Source: Trinickia caryophylli (GTDB lineage: Bacteria; Pseudomonadota; Gammaproteobacteria; Burkholderiales; Burkholderiaceae). Taken from it: a stretch of 64,000 nt of DNA. The stretch spans positions 62,001-126,000 of the forward strand of contig NZ_CP139970.1 of NCBI RefSeq assembly GCF_034424545.1, read 5' to 3'. Under the pieces are notes generated by a model. The model ran no database searches, was not told the origin of the DNA, and was given only the letters and a program-made list of their open reading frames with translations. This document shows positions 43,847-53,338 of the stretch, piece by piece. A program made the translations under genes and the position numbers. Position 1 is the first letter of the stretch. Every line of letters begins with the position of its first letter.

Positions 43847-44121
43847 ATTGATCGTACGGCCGGTAGGTTGACGGTGGAAAAATCGCCGTTAGGCTGAGCC
43901 GGATCGATAGACCCGGCGCTGCTCCCGATGGCGGTGGGCATAGTGCCGGCGGCACGACGAGTCGCCGTCCAAACAACCCTGGACAACTTGTGTTCCACGC
44001 TGAAGAGGCACCGTAATTGTCGCGCACATTTCATTCGCAGATGGGCTTCTGCCTCGGTCTTCTGTTGACTCGCCGAAGCGGCACGTGCTATGGCATGCGG
44101 CGGAAAAGAGTAATTGCTCAT
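43831..44121 (-). CDS. Unrecognised 96-aa protein coupled to the Xre gene
   Basis: A 96-aa protein starting MSNYSFPPHAIARAASASQQ. The N-terminal part is Ala/Ser/Gln-rich, the middle is basic with two Cys (MKCARQLRCLFSVEHKLSR), and the end is Ser/Gly/Pro-rich. An AGGAGA ribosome site lies eight bases before the ATG at 44121, so translation is likely. No family recognised. Its coupling to the Xre gene and its nearness to a tripartite MacAB exporter make a small exported or regulatory product worth testing. Confidence 0.5.
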   Translation of the reverse strand: MSNYSFPPHAIARAASASQQKTEAEAHLRMKCARQLRCLFSVEHKLSRVVWTATRRAAGTMPTAIGSSAGSIDPAQPNGDFSTVNLPAVRSICATI

Positions 44122-44484
44122 GGTGCGATCTCCTAATCTGAGTATTGGACGACTTGCTAAGTTACTGCATGAATCCAATTCATTAAATGCACGATTGGTT
44201 CTATTTTTTTGCGCAAATAGCACATATGCGACTACGCGCTTTAAAGCGCGCCAACAGCGGTGGCAAGATTGCAGGTTTCTGTCCGGGAGCAATACGCTTT
44301 CATATCGGCGATGCGACTTCGCACTGTGATTGCCTTTGCATTGGCGTGCTACACGCGTTCGGTGATGGCACGGAGCTTTGAGCAGTTGCCTTCCCCGCTG
44401 TCGCCAGAAAGAGCAAGATTCGGAGGGTGCCTTCCCGACGCCGCTGTTAGTGTGGAGATCAGATCATTCCCGGAGCCTTCGGCC
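44122..44484. other. 363-bp AT-richer intergenic region
   Basis: Between two divergently read genes. The base composition is clearly lower in GC than the rest of the window (runs of A/T near 44160-44230). I see no RNA gene. Short open frames lack ribosome sites. It should hold the promoters of the 96-aa/Xre pair and of the oxygenase gene. Confidence 0.5.
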
Positions 44485-45276
44485 ATGGATTCCTCCCCGC
44501 AGACCATGTTCCATTTTTTGTCCGACGCGCCGCACGGGCACACGCACGAGAGCCGGGGCGCGGCGGTCGGGGCGGCTGTCGAGCGCGTAGCTGCGCTCGA
44601 TTGGCAAGCGCTCGGCCTTTCCCTCGACGAAGCCGGCTTCGCGGTAGTCCGCGGTCTTCTGAGCGGCGCGCAATGCAGTGCGATCGTGTCTTCCTACGAG
44701 GACGACGCGTTCTTCCGCAGCCGCATCGTCATGGCGCGGCACAACTTCGGTCGGGGGGAATACAAATATTTCGCGTATCCGTTGCCGGCGCTCATTCAGG
44801 CCCTGCGGACAGCGCTCTATGCCCGCCTCGTTGCCGTGGCCAACGGGTGGAATGCGCTACAGGGCAGTGAAACCCGATATCCAGACGCGCACGCGGAGTT
44901 CATCCGCCGATGCCGCGCCGCGGGGCAAAGTCGCCCCACGCCGCTACTGCTTCGATACGAAAAGGGCGACTACAATTGTTTGCACCAGGATCTTTACGGC
45001 GAATGTGTTTTTCCGCTCCAGGTTGCGATTCTGCTGTCGCGGCCCGGCCGGGACTTCGAGGGCGGTGAGTTCGTGCTGACCGAGCAGCGGCCGCGAATGC
45101 AGTCGCGCGCCGAGGTCGTCCCCCTGAGCGAGGGCGATGCGGTCATCTTCGCGGTTCACCACCGTCCCGTGCGAGGTTCGCGGGGCGCTTATCGGGTGAA
45201 TATGAGGCACGGCGTGAGCCGGATACGCTCGGGGCATCGGCATACGCTCGGCATCATCTTTCACGACGCGCTCTGA
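44485..45276 (+). CDS. 2OG-Fe(II) oxygenase, DNA-damage-associated family
   Basis: A 263-aa dioxygenase-like protein. The metal site begins with His-167 and Asp-169 in NCLHQDLYGECVFPLQVAIL. The block FEGGEFVLTEQRPRMQSRA and the end NMRHGVSRIRSGHRHTLGII are typical of the family annotated as oxygenases acting on damaged or methylated DNA (often next to ada). No ada gene is next to it here. The ATG at 44485 has GGAG upstream; the open frame to 44260 is not needed. Substrate is inferred from the family name only. Confidence 0.8.
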   Translation: MDSSPQTMFHFLSDAPHGHTHESRGAAVGAAVERVAALDWQALGLSLDEAGFAVVRGLLSGAQCSAIVSSYEDDAFFRSRIVMARHNFGRGEYKYFAYPLPALIQALRTALYARLVAVANGWNALQGSETRYPDAHAEFIRRCRAAGQSRPTPLLLRYEKGDYNCLHQDLYGECVFPLQVAILLSRPGRDFEGGEFVLTEQRPRMQSRAEVVPLSEGDAVIFAVHHRPVRGSRGAYRVNMRHGVSRIRSGHRHTLGIIFHDAL

Positions 45277-45316
45277 GCATGCCGGGTCGGCGTCTATTCA
45301 ATGGCATTGCACGCAA

Positions 45317-45997
45317 ATGATGGAATCGTTTTTCAAAGACCGCTCGGAAGCGGGCCGCATGTTGGCCGATCGCCTTCGGCAGCAAGGTTATGGCGGTGGC
45401 GGCAATACCGTCGTTCTCGCGCTTGCCCGAGGCGGCGTTCCTGTCGCGTGCGAGGTTGCGCGGGCGCTGGGTGCGCCAATCGACGTCCTGCCTGTGCGCA
45501 AGCTCGGCGTACCAAGTCAGCCCGAACTGGCGATGGGCGCCATTGGGCCGGACGGCGCTCAGTTCGTCGACGACGAGATCGTCCGATCAGCGCAGGTGTC
45601 GCCGGAGGAGTTCGCCGCCGTGCTCGCCGCCGAGCGAGCCGAACTCGCGCGGCGCGAGGTGCTATATCGCGGCAACCGCGGACCGGTGCCTATCGAGGGA
45701 AAAACGGCGATAGTCGTGGACGACGGCATTGCCACCGGCGCCACCATGCAAGCCGCCGCACGCGCACTGCGGGCACGCCATCCGGCTCGTCTGATCATCG
45801 CCGTGCCCGTCTCCCCGCCCGGGGCGGCAAAGGACTTCGCGGACGTTGTGGACGCGTTCGTCGTCATCGCGCAGCCCGCCCTCTTCTTCAGCGTTGGGCA
45901 GTTCTACGAAGATTTCCGGCAAACGACCGATGACGAAGTGCGCGCGCTGCTCGAGCGCGCGCACGGTAGCGGTGATGGTGATGAGGCCGGCGCGTGA
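45317..45997 (+). CDS. Phosphoribosyltransferase-family protein
   Basis: A 226-aa type I phosphoribosyltransferase-like protein. The PRPP-binding motif is AIVVDDGIATGATM, and an N-terminal VVLALARGGVPVACEVARAL and the IDVLPVRKLGVPSQPELAMG stretch are typical of this stand-alone family. The hood is long compared with purine enzymes, and the base substrate is unknown. It starts 41 bp after the oxygenase gene, in the same direction, and may be co-transcribed. Confidence 0.85.
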   Translation: MMESFFKDRSEAGRMLADRLRQQGYGGGGNTVVLALARGGVPVACEVARALGAPIDVLPVRKLGVPSQPELAMGAIGPDGAQFVDDEIVRSAQVSPEEFAAVLAAERAELARREVLYRGNRGPVPIEGKTAIVVDDGIATGATMQAAARALRARHPARLIIAVPVSPPGAAKDFADVVDAFVVIAQPALFFSVGQFYEDFRQTTDDEVRALLERAHGSGDGDEAGA

Positions 45998-46006
45998 AAA
46001 CGTGGT

Positions 46007-47701
46007 TCAGAGCCGCAGCGCGGGCGCCGTATAGGGGCACTCGTATCGTTTCCTGATCGTGCCGGTTTCGTCCACGCTTTCCAGGTAGACATCGAATTGC
46101 CAGAGCCGCGCCATGTGCTTGAGCACCTCCTCGGTATCGCCCGAAAGGTGCCGATTGTCGCTCATGAAATGGCGCAGGGTCAGACTGCGGTCGCCGCGCG
46201 TGTTGACGGACCACACCTGGATGTTCGGTTCGCGGTGATGCATGTCGTATTGCCGCGACAGTGACTGGCGCACGTGCTGGTAGCCGCTGTCATCGTGGAT
46301 CGCCGCCACCTCGAGCGCATCGCGCGTATCGTCGTCGAGCACCGAGAAAAGCCGCATTTCGCGGATCAGATGCGGCGACAGATACTGGGCAATGAAACTC
46401 TCGTCCTTGAAGTTGCGCATCGCATAGTGCAGCGTCCGCAGCCATGGCGAGCCCGCGATTTCGGGGAACCACTTGCGGTCTTCATCGGTCGGCGATTCGC
46501 AAATGCGGCGGATGTCGCTCATCATCGAGAACCCGAGCGCGTAGGGATTGATGCCGCTGTAATACGGCTTCGTGACGGGCGGCTGATAGATCACATTGCT
46601 ATGCGAATGCAGGAACTCCATCATGAAGCCGTCTTCGAGCAACCCCTGGTTGTACATCGTATTGAGCAATGTGTAGTGCCAGAAGGTTGCCCATCCTTCG
46701 TTCATCACCTGTGTTTGGCGTTGTGGATAGAAATACTGCCCTATTTTGCGCACGATGCGGATGACCTCTCGCTCCCACGGCTCGAGTAGCGGCGCATTTT
46801 TTTCGGCGAAGTAAAGCAGGTTTTCCTGCGGCTCCGGAGGATAGCGCTCCTCCTCCTCTTCGGCCTGCTGCGCGGGTTTGGCGGGCAATGTGCGCCAAAG
46901 CTCGTTGACCTGCGACTGCAAATAGGCCTCCCGCTCGCGGCGCATCGATGCCTCCTTCGCAAGAGAAGGCTTCTGCGGGCGCTTGTAGCGGTCCACGCCG
47001 TAGTTCATCAGCGCATGACAGGAATCGAGCAGTTCCTCGACGCGATCGAGACCGAATCGCTCCTCGCACTCGGCGATATAGTTTTTCGCGTAGACGAGGT
47101 AATCGATGATGGCGTGCGCGTCGGTCCAAAGGCGGAACAGATAATTGCCCTTGAAGAACGAGTTGTGCCCGTACGCCGCGTGCGCGATGACGAGCGCCTG
47201 CATCGTCATCGTATTCTCCTCCATCAGATACGCGATGCAGGGATTCGAATTGATGACGATCTCATAGGCGAGCCCCATCTGACCACGGCGATAGCTCTTC
47301 TCCGTGGACAGAAAGTGCTTGCCGAACGACCAATGGCGGTAATTGACGGGCATGCCGACGGATGCGTAGGCGTCCATCATCTGTTCGGCACTGATGAGTT
47401 CGAGCTGAATCGGATAGACGTCGAGCTCGTACTGTTCGGCGACATGCGAAATATGCGTGTCGTATTCCTCGATCAGCTCGAACGTCCAATCCGAAGGCCA
47501 CGGCAGCGGTCTACGGTCTGCGACGGTCATACGTGGTTCCCTTTGCTCCACGGTGGGGGCTTCGGCCTGGCCGCGCGCCGGATCGACATCGGCATGTTTC
47601 GCGTGCTCGTGCGACGGGCGGCCATGTCCACCGCGATCGCCCTTGCGGCGCTTCTCCGGCTGATATCCGCGCGCTTCGTTATGCAGATGCTTAGTACTCA
47701 T
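46007..47701 (-). CDS. spoVR: SpoVR family protein
   Basis: A 564-aa SpoVR/YcgB-type protein. The conserved core begins near LPWPSDWTFELIEEYD (about residue 66). It has the family's YGHNSFFKGNYLF block and the NEGWATFWHYTLLNTMYNQ region. The C-terminal RHFMSDNRHLSGDTEEV and NIQVWSVNTRGDRSL elements follow. The first 57 residues are a charged, low-complexity extension. The ATG at 47701 overlaps the yeaH stop (ATGA) and has AGGTGG upstream; an ATG at 47530 with AAAGGG is the alternative and would remove the extension. Function is linked to starvation survival with prkA and yeaH. Confidence 0.9.
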   Translation of the reverse strand: MSTKHLHNEARGYQPEKRRKGDRGGHGRPSHEHAKHADVDPARGQAEAPTVEQREPRMTVADRRPLPWPSDWTFELIEEYDTHISHVAEQYELDVYPIQLELISAEQMMDAYASVGMPVNYRHWSFGKHFLSTEKSYRRGQMGLAYEIVINSNPCIAYLMEENTMTMQALVIAHAAYGHNSFFKGNYLFRLWTDAHAIIDYLVYAKNYIAECEERFGLDRVEELLDSCHALMNYGVDRYKRPQKPSLAKEASMRREREAYLQSQVNELWRTLPAKPAQQAEEEEERYPPEPQENLLYFAEKNAPLLEPWEREVIRIVRKIGQYFYPQRQTQVMNEGWATFWHYTLLNTMYNQGLLEDGFMMEFLHSHSNVIYQPPVTKPYYSGINPYALGFSMMSDIRRICESPTDEDRKWFPEIAGSPWLRTLHYAMRNFKDESFIAQYLSPHLIREMRLFSVLDDDTRDALEVAAIHDDSGYQHVRQSLSRQYDMHHREPNIQVWSVNTRGDRSLTLRHFMSDNRHLSGDTEEVLKHMARLWQFDVYLESVDETGTIRKRYECPYTAPALRL

Positions 47702-48966
47702 GCCGCTTCCACCTGCTTTTCGAACAGCTCCCTGAACACCGGGTAAATATCGGCCGCGGTGTCGACCTTCTTCATCGCGAGCTCCGGCTGCGTCATCGCC
47801 AACTGAGTGTACTCGAGCCAGAGATTCTGCTCCTCCGGAGCGACTTGAATATACGCGAAGTAGCGGGTCTTGGGCAGGATGTCATCCTGCAAGATACGCC
47901 TGCACTTGGGCGAATCGTCAGTCCAGTTGTCGCCGTCGGAAGCCTGTGCTCCGTAAATGTTCCATTCAGTCGGCGAGTACCGTTCTTCCATGATCTTGCG
48001 CATGAGTTCGAGCGCGCTCGATACCACCGTGCCGCCGCTTTCCGTCGAATGGAAGAACGTATCTTCGTCCACTTCCTCCGCCCGTGTATGGTGACGGATG
48101 AAGACCACCTCGATCTTTTCGTAGTTTCGCTTGAGGAAGAGATAAAGCAGGATGAAGAACCGTTTGGCGAGGTCCTTGCGCTGCTCGTCCATCGAGCCCG
48201 AGACGTCCATCAGGCAGAACATCACCGCCTGGCTCGATGGTTGCGGCTGCTTGACGCGGTTGATGTAGCGCAGATCGAACGGATCGATGAACGGGATCCG
48301 CCAGATGCGCCCGCGCAGATGATGAATGTCTTCCTCGAGCCGCCGGATTTCGTCGCCGTGATCGCCCGGCTCGTTTTTGAGCACCTCCAACTGCTGCTCC
48401 AGCTCGCGCAACTCGTTTACGAGCGGCGCGCCGAGCGCGATGCGCCGGCCGAGCGCGCTGCGCAGCGAGCGCACCACGTCGATGTTGTTCGGCGTGCCTT
48501 CGGCTGCCCAGCCCGCGCGAACGTTTTTCCAGGTCGGTACCGCGAGGAGGTGAGTCTTGACGAGCCGCGGTAATTCGAGATCGTCGAAGAAATACTGCAT
48601 GAATTCCTCGCGGCTCAGCTCGAAGACGAAATCGTCCTGCCCTTCGCCCTCGTTGCTGGCCTGACTTCCGCCGCCGCCCGCACCGCCGTTCGGCCGTGGA
48701 ATTTTGTCGCCGCGCACGTAGTCTTCATTGCCGGGGTGGACGATTTCGCGCTTGCCGCCATGCCCGTGGCGGAACATCGGCTCGGCAATGTCCTTGCGCG
48801 GGATCGTGATGCTTTGCGTGTTCTGAATGTCTTTGATGCTGCGGTCGCGCACCGCTTCCGATACGGCACGTCGAATATAGTTCTTCACGCGACGCAGGAA
48901 GCGTTCGCGGTTTGCAATGCTCTTGTTCTTCCCTGCCAACCTGCGGTCGATGATTTGATGAAGCAC
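47698..48966 (-). CDS. yeaH: YeaH/YhbH family protein, VWA-like domain
   Basis: A 422-aa protein of the YeaH/YhbH (DUF444) family. It opens LHQIIDRRLAGKNKSIANRE, as E. coli YeaH does in its conserved start. A Gly-rich linker lies at about 92-105. The VWA-type metal-ion site is VMFCLMDVSGSMDEQRKDLA, and the following GGTVVSSALELMRKI and AQASDGDNW stretches complete it. The GTG at 48966 is chosen: GGGAG precedes it and the residues agree with the family from there on. It sits between prkA and spoVR. Confidence 0.9.
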   Translation of the reverse strand: MLHQIIDRRLAGKNKSIANRERFLRRVKNYIRRAVSEAVRDRSIKDIQNTQSITIPRKDIAEPMFRHGHGGKREIVHPGNEDYVRGDKIPRPNGGAGGGGSQASNEGEGQDDFVFELSREEFMQYFFDDLELPRLVKTHLLAVPTWKNVRAGWAAEGTPNNIDVVRSLRSALGRRIALGAPLVNELRELEQQLEVLKNEPGDHGDEIRRLEEDIHHLRGRIWRIPFIDPFDLRYINRVKQPQPSSQAVMFCLMDVSGSMDEQRKDLAKRFFILLYLFLKRNYEKIEVVFIRHHTRAEEVDEDTFFHSTESGGTVVSSALELMRKIMEERYSPTEWNIYGAQASDGDNWTDDSPKCRRILQDDILPKTRYFAYIQVAPEEQNLWLEYTQLAMTQPELAMKKVDTAADIYPVFRELFEKQVEAA

Positions 48967-49171
48967 ATCCAGTCTCCCGCTCTTGATTCCCGAAAGCGAC
49001 ACGCGTAGCCGGTGTGCAGGCGCCATGCCTGCACCGCGCTTCGCGCACCGCGTCGCACTCGCGCAGCCTGCGCCGGGTGCCGACGGGCCTTATTCCCGTC
49101 GTGCCCGGCGGTCCGCCGCGAGCGCTTTCGCGCAGGCGGCGGCCGTGGCTGCCCGGGTGCTGCTGCTCCCG

Positions 49172-51094
49172 TTACGACGACTTGCGTACACGCAGGTACC
49201 AGTCGCACAGGAGGCGTACTTGCTTGGGCGTGTAGCCCTTTGCCACCATCCGATTGACGAAGTCTTCGTGCTTGCGTTGCTCCTCGGCCGAACCCTTTGC
49301 ATTGAACGAAATGACGGGCAGCAGTTCCTCGGTGTTCGAGAACATTTTCTTCTCGATCACGACGCGCAGCTTCTCGTAGCTGATCCACGCCGGGTTCTTT
49401 CCGCCATTCGCCGCCCTCGCCCGCAGGACGAAGTTCACGATTTCGTTGCGGAAGTCCTTCGGGTTGCTGATGCCGGCCGGCTTTTCGATCTTCTCGAGTT
49501 CCGCGTTGAGCGCGGCACGGTCGAAGCTCTCCCCCGTGTCGTGGTCGCGGAATTCCTGATCCTGGATCCAGAAGTCGGCGTAGGTTACATAGCGGTCGAA
49601 AATGTTCTGTCCGTACTCCGAATACGACTCGAGGTAAGCGGTCTGGATCTCCTTGCCGATGAACTCCGCATAACGCGAGGCGAGCACATCCTTCACGAAC
49701 GACAGATACTTCTGCTCGGTCTCCGGCGGGAACTGCTCGCGCTCGATCTGCTGTTCGAGCACGTACATCAGGTGCACGGGGTTGGCCGCGACCTCGGTCG
49801 AATCGAAGTTGAACACGCGCGACATGATCTTGAACGCGAAGCGCGTCGATACGCCGTTCATGCCTTCGTCCACACCGGCGTAGTCGCGATACTCCTGATA
49901 CGACTTCGCCTTCGGATCGGTGTCCTTCAGATTCTCGCCGTCGTACACCTGCATCTTCGAGAAGAGGTTCGAGTTCTCTGGCTCCTGAAGCCGCGTGAGC
50001 ACCGAGAACTGCGCCATCATCTTGAGCGTGCCGGGCGCGCAGACGGCATCCGCGAGCGACGAATTGCGGATGAGCTTCTCGTAGATCTTGATCTCTTCCG
50101 ACACGCGCAGGCAGTACGGCACCTTCACGACATAGATGCGGTCGAGCAACGCTTCGTTGTTCTTGTTGTTTCTGAACGTCTTCCATTCCGATTCGTTCGA
50201 GTGAGCGAGGATGATGCCCTCGAACGGAATCGCGCCGAAACCTTCCGTGCCCTTGAAGTTGCCTTCCTGGGTCGCGGTCAGCAGCGGATGCAGCACCTTG
50301 ATCGGCGCCTTGAACATTTCGACGAATTCGAGCAGGCCCTGATTCGCGAGACACAGGCCGCCCGAGTAGCTATAGGCATCGGCGTCATCCTGCGCGTACT
50401 GCTCGAGCTTGCGGATATCGACCTTGCCGACGAGGGACGAGATATCCTGGTTGTTCTCGTCGCCGGGCTCGGTCTTGGCGATGCCGATCTGCCGCAGCAC
50501 CGACGGATAGCGCCGCACGACGCGGAACTTGCGGATATCCCCGTTGTACTCGTGCAGCCGCTTTACGGCCCACGGGCTCAAAATGCTCTTCAGGTAGCGG
50601 CGGGGAATCCCGTATTGCTCTTCGAGAATCGGGCCGTCTTCTTCGTAGTCGAAGAGGCCGAGCGGTGATTCGTTGACGGGCGAACCCTTGATCGAATAAA
50701 ACGGCACCCGTTCCATCAACTGCTTGAGGCGCTCGGCGATCGACGACTTGCCGCCGCCCACCGGACCAAGCAGATAGAGAATTTGCTTTTTCTCTTCGAG
50801 CCCTTGCGCCGCATGCCGGAAGTACGAGACCACCTGCTCGATCACGTCTTCCATGCCATAGAACTCGCGGAACGCGGGGTAGACCTTGATGACCTTGTTC
50901 GCGAAGATCCGCGACAACCGTGGATCGTTGCGGGTATCGACCTGCTCCGGCTCGCCGATGGCCGTCAACATGCGTTCGCTGGCAGTAGCGTACGCGGCGG
51001 GATTGTCTTTGCAGAGCGCGAGGTACTCCTCGAGCGAGAGCTCCTCTTCTCGCGTTTTTTCGAAGCGGTTCGCGAAGCTGCTGTAAATATCCAT
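49172..51094 (-). CDS. prkA: PrkA-type serine protein kinase
   Basis: A 640-aa PrkA/YeaG protein. The AAA-type P-loop GPVGGGKSS is at 110-118, and the C-terminal kinase-like domain (from about 400) includes SPWAVKRLHEYNGDIRKF, EGILAHSNESEW-type stretches and the YADFWIQDQEFRDHDTGE block. E. coli YeaG is a Ser/Thr kinase active in nitrogen starvation and stationary phase, usually with YeaH and SpoVR/YcgB. About 200 bp separate it from yeaH, so expression could be partly independent. The AT-rich DNA just upstream probably holds its promoter. Confidence 0.93.
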   Translation of the reverse strand: MDIYSSFANRFEKTREEELSLEEYLALCKDNPAAYATASERMLTAIGEPEQVDTRNDPRLSRIFANKVIKVYPAFREFYGMEDVIEQVVSYFRHAAQGLEEKKQILYLLGPVGGGKSSIAERLKQLMERVPFYSIKGSPVNESPLGLFDYEEDGPILEEQYGIPRRYLKSILSPWAVKRLHEYNGDIRKFRVVRRYPSVLRQIGIAKTEPGDENNQDISSLVGKVDIRKLEQYAQDDADAYSYSGGLCLANQGLLEFVEMFKAPIKVLHPLLTATQEGNFKGTEGFGAIPFEGIILAHSNESEWKTFRNNKNNEALLDRIYVVKVPYCLRVSEEIKIYEKLIRNSSLADAVCAPGTLKMMAQFSVLTRLQEPENSNLFSKMQVYDGENLKDTDPKAKSYQEYRDYAGVDEGMNGVSTRFAFKIMSRVFNFDSTEVAANPVHLMYVLEQQIEREQFPPETEQKYLSFVKDVLASRYAEFIGKEIQTAYLESYSEYGQNIFDRYVTYADFWIQDQEFRDHDTGESFDRAALNAELEKIEKPAGISNPKDFRNEIVNFVLRARAANGGKNPAWISYEKLRVVIEKKMFSNTEELLPVISFNAKGSAEEQRKHEDFVNRMVAKGYTPKQVRLLCDWYLRVRKSS

Positions 51095-51792
51095 GCTACC
51101 TCCTCGCCGAAGTATGCGATCGATGCCGTCTACGGAACGTTATACCGAAACGACCTCGCTCGAATTCATCCTAAACCCTTTTAAATTATTTTTCACGGCT
51201 TCCGTTGTCCAAGCGACTACTAACTTGGAGAGACCGCGATGCTGGCCTACAATCTTCGTCCGCAACGAAGGCCCCGCGCACGGTGTGGCACACGTGTCGC
51301 ACGGCATCCCTCTCCCCGCGCCGGGTGTTCGGGGCACGCTCGTACCGATCCCTGCAATCTCGTAGCACTGCCTTTCTCCCACATGGCGGCAATTCGGCTT
51401 GGCTTCCCCGATACGGAGATGCTCGGTGCCTGCGTCTTCGTCCACCCGATACGGACGTATACGTGCGGCGTTGCTGTTCCGTCTACGGTTGTAGGCATCC
51501 GTTACAACTTTTCGGCAAGCCGGCCGGCAGGCACTCGTTCGCCCCCTAATTCACGGGCATGAATGTACTGCTCTCATGAGCGTGTTTACGGCGTGACGGA
51601 TGATGCGCTTGATGCGGCGGGGGGGCGGGAAGGCCCCGAGGAAACCCGCAGACGCGCATGTGCGCAAAAGGCGGGGGGCGTTCGGGGTGGTATGGGCAAT
51701 CGCCGGCGCGCCTCTTTTCGCGGTCCGATCGGCGGACCCGCCGGACCGGCCGGCGTGGCGGGCTCGGCGCCCGCAGGCGCGCTCGAGTCTGC
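51095..51792. other. 698-bp intergenic region upstream of prkA
   Basis: I see no gene. The first 100 bp next to prkA are AT-rich. Small palindromes occur, such as GTGTGGCACAC at 51283-51293 and a six-pair hairpin CTTCGT/ACGAAG near 51254. I looked for a sigma-54 pair (TGGCAC-N-TTGC spacing) in the prkA direction and did not find a convincing one. The rest is featureless GC-rich DNA. Confidence 0.5.
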
Positions 51793-52806
51793 TTAAGTAC
51801 CCGTGGGCGGATAGACGGCCGTCGATTCGCGCAGCACGAGCCGCGGCGACACGACGCGCCGCTGCGTGGGCCCCGTCACGGAGCCGTTGATGCGGCCGAT
51901 CAGCAACTCGGCAGCGGTTGCGCCAAGCGCGCGCACCGATTGCCCCACCGTCGAAAGCGCAGGGTAGGTATAAGCCGACAGCGCAATGTCGTCGAATCCG
52001 ATGATCGAGCACTGCTCGGGTATGCGAATGCCGCGCTCGGCCGCAACCCTTAGCGCACCGATGCCCATCATGTCGTTACAGGCGAAAATCGCCGTCGGCC
52101 GAACCGTGTCGAAAAGCCGCCCGGCGGCATCCTGGCCGCCCGGCCCGGAGAAATCGCTTTCGACGATGGCGGCCGGTTCGATCTCGATGCCGCGCTCGGC
52201 CATGGCGCGAATGAAGCCGTGCACGCGCATGGCACTCACCGCCGTGGACACGGGCCCCGTGATGCACCCGATTCTGACGTGGCCGAGTTCGAGCAGGTGG
52301 CGCGTTGCCAGGTAGGCGCCACGTTCGTGATCGATTTGCACGAGGTCGGCGGACAGCCCTTCGATATTGCGATCGACGACGACGATCGGCTCGCGCGCGT
52401 CGGCCAGATTGCGCGCCAGCACGGCATCTTCGCCCGCCGAAGCGATGATGAGGCCGTCGGTTCGCTTTTCCTGCAGCACGCGCAGGTAGTTGCGCTGCTT
52501 GGCGGGATCGTCGTCCGAATTGCAGAAGAACATGCAGTAGCCTTCGCGCGCGCAGCCGTCCTCGATGCCGCGAGCAAGCTCCGCCATGTACGGATCGCTG
52601 CTGTTCGGCACGACGACGCCGATGGTGGCCGTCGAGCGCGCCTTCAGCGAGCGTGCCACGGCCGACGGCACGTAGTTGAGCTGACTGATCGCGCGCTCGA
52701 CTTTCGCGCGCACGTCGGCCGATACCGGTCGCGTATTGTTGACTACGTGCGATACCGTGGTGAACGACACGCCCGCCATGGCCGCCACATCCTTGATCGT
52801 CGCCAT
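51793..52806 (-). CDS. rbsR: LacI-family regulator, RbsR-like
   Basis: A 337-aa LacI-family regulator. The helix-turn-helix is ATIKDVAAMAGVSFTTVSHV (residues 2-21), the hinge is VPSAVARSLKARSTATIGVV, and the sensor domain has the VPNSSDPYMAELARGIED start and the IPEQCSIIGFDDIALSAYTYP stretch that is typical of the ribose/purine branch. It lies downstream of a ribose-type binding-protein gene and a permease remnant on the same strand, so the RbsR name is an inference from context. Confidence 0.8.
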   Translation of the reverse strand: MATIKDVAAMAGVSFTTVSHVVNNTRPVSADVRAKVERAISQLNYVPSAVARSLKARSTATIGVVVPNSSDPYMAELARGIEDGCAREGYCMFFCNSDDDPAKQRNYLRVLQEKRTDGLIIASAGEDAVLARNLADAREPIVVVDRNIEGLSADLVQIDHERGAYLATRHLLELGHVRIGCITGPVSTAVSAMRVHGFIRAMAERGIEIEPAAIVESDFSGPGGQDAAGRLFDTVRPTAIFACNDMMGIGALRVAAERGIRIPEQCSIIGFDDIALSAYTYPALSTVGQSVRALGATAAELLIGRINGSVTGPTQRRVVSPRLVLRESTAVYPPTGT

Positions 52807-52855
52807 TACCCGTTTCTCTCACGTTTGTTGTTCTTGCCAGCGGCCGAAGCCGCCT

Positions 52856-53233
52856 TCACACCGTTGCCGGTCTCCCGGCCTTGCCCGCACGCGGCATGAC
52901 GCCTTCACGCACCTGCGGCGGCTGCGAGGCGTAATCGAGCACCTCCGCAACCGCGATCGCCGCGCCCTTGACGATGCCGACAAGATTGCGCCCAAAAACG
53001 GTGCGCGTGAGCACGAGCTGCGCGAGTGCCATGACGGCGAGCGCGTTCGGAAGGGCCGGCGTAATGCCAGGCGCGAGCGGGTCCGACAGGAAACCGATTG
53101 CATCGCCGACATAGACCGTGCGCGAATTCGTCATCTGATGAGCCGGCCCGCGCGCGGGTATCTGGCTGACGGTCGTGCTGAACGTATCGTACGTCAGGGC
53201 TTGCGAGCTCCGCAGCGAAAAGCGCGCAATCAT
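52856..53233 (-). pseudogene. Probable remnant of a ribose-type ABC permease
   Basis: An open stretch of 125 codons. One part, YVGDAIGFLSDP then VMALAQLVLTRTVFGRNLVG, resembles the region before the conserved Gly-Gly-Asn-Glu motif in RbsC-type permeases. The sequence after it does not continue like a permease, and the expected GGNEEAARLSG is absent. Only about 40 residues look related. The order (binding protein, remnant, RbsR) is that of ribose operons with the ATPase and most of the permease deleted. The assignment is tentative. Confidence 0.4.
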
Positions 53234-53338
53234 TGCGGCAAGCGCCGGCTCGCCGCATGACGCCTATCCCGCAGATAACGGCAACGGCTCGGTTTTCTTG
53301 AGTATTCGACTGACGATAACGGCGCTGCCGCCGACGCT

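Noticed and set aside
48983..50668. 561-codon plus-strand frame
   Set aside because: Antisense to prkA; no ribosome site and shadow composition.
51095..51300. Sigma-54 promoter for prkA
   Set aside because: I looked for TGGCAC and TTGC elements with the right spacing in the prkA direction and found only partial matches.
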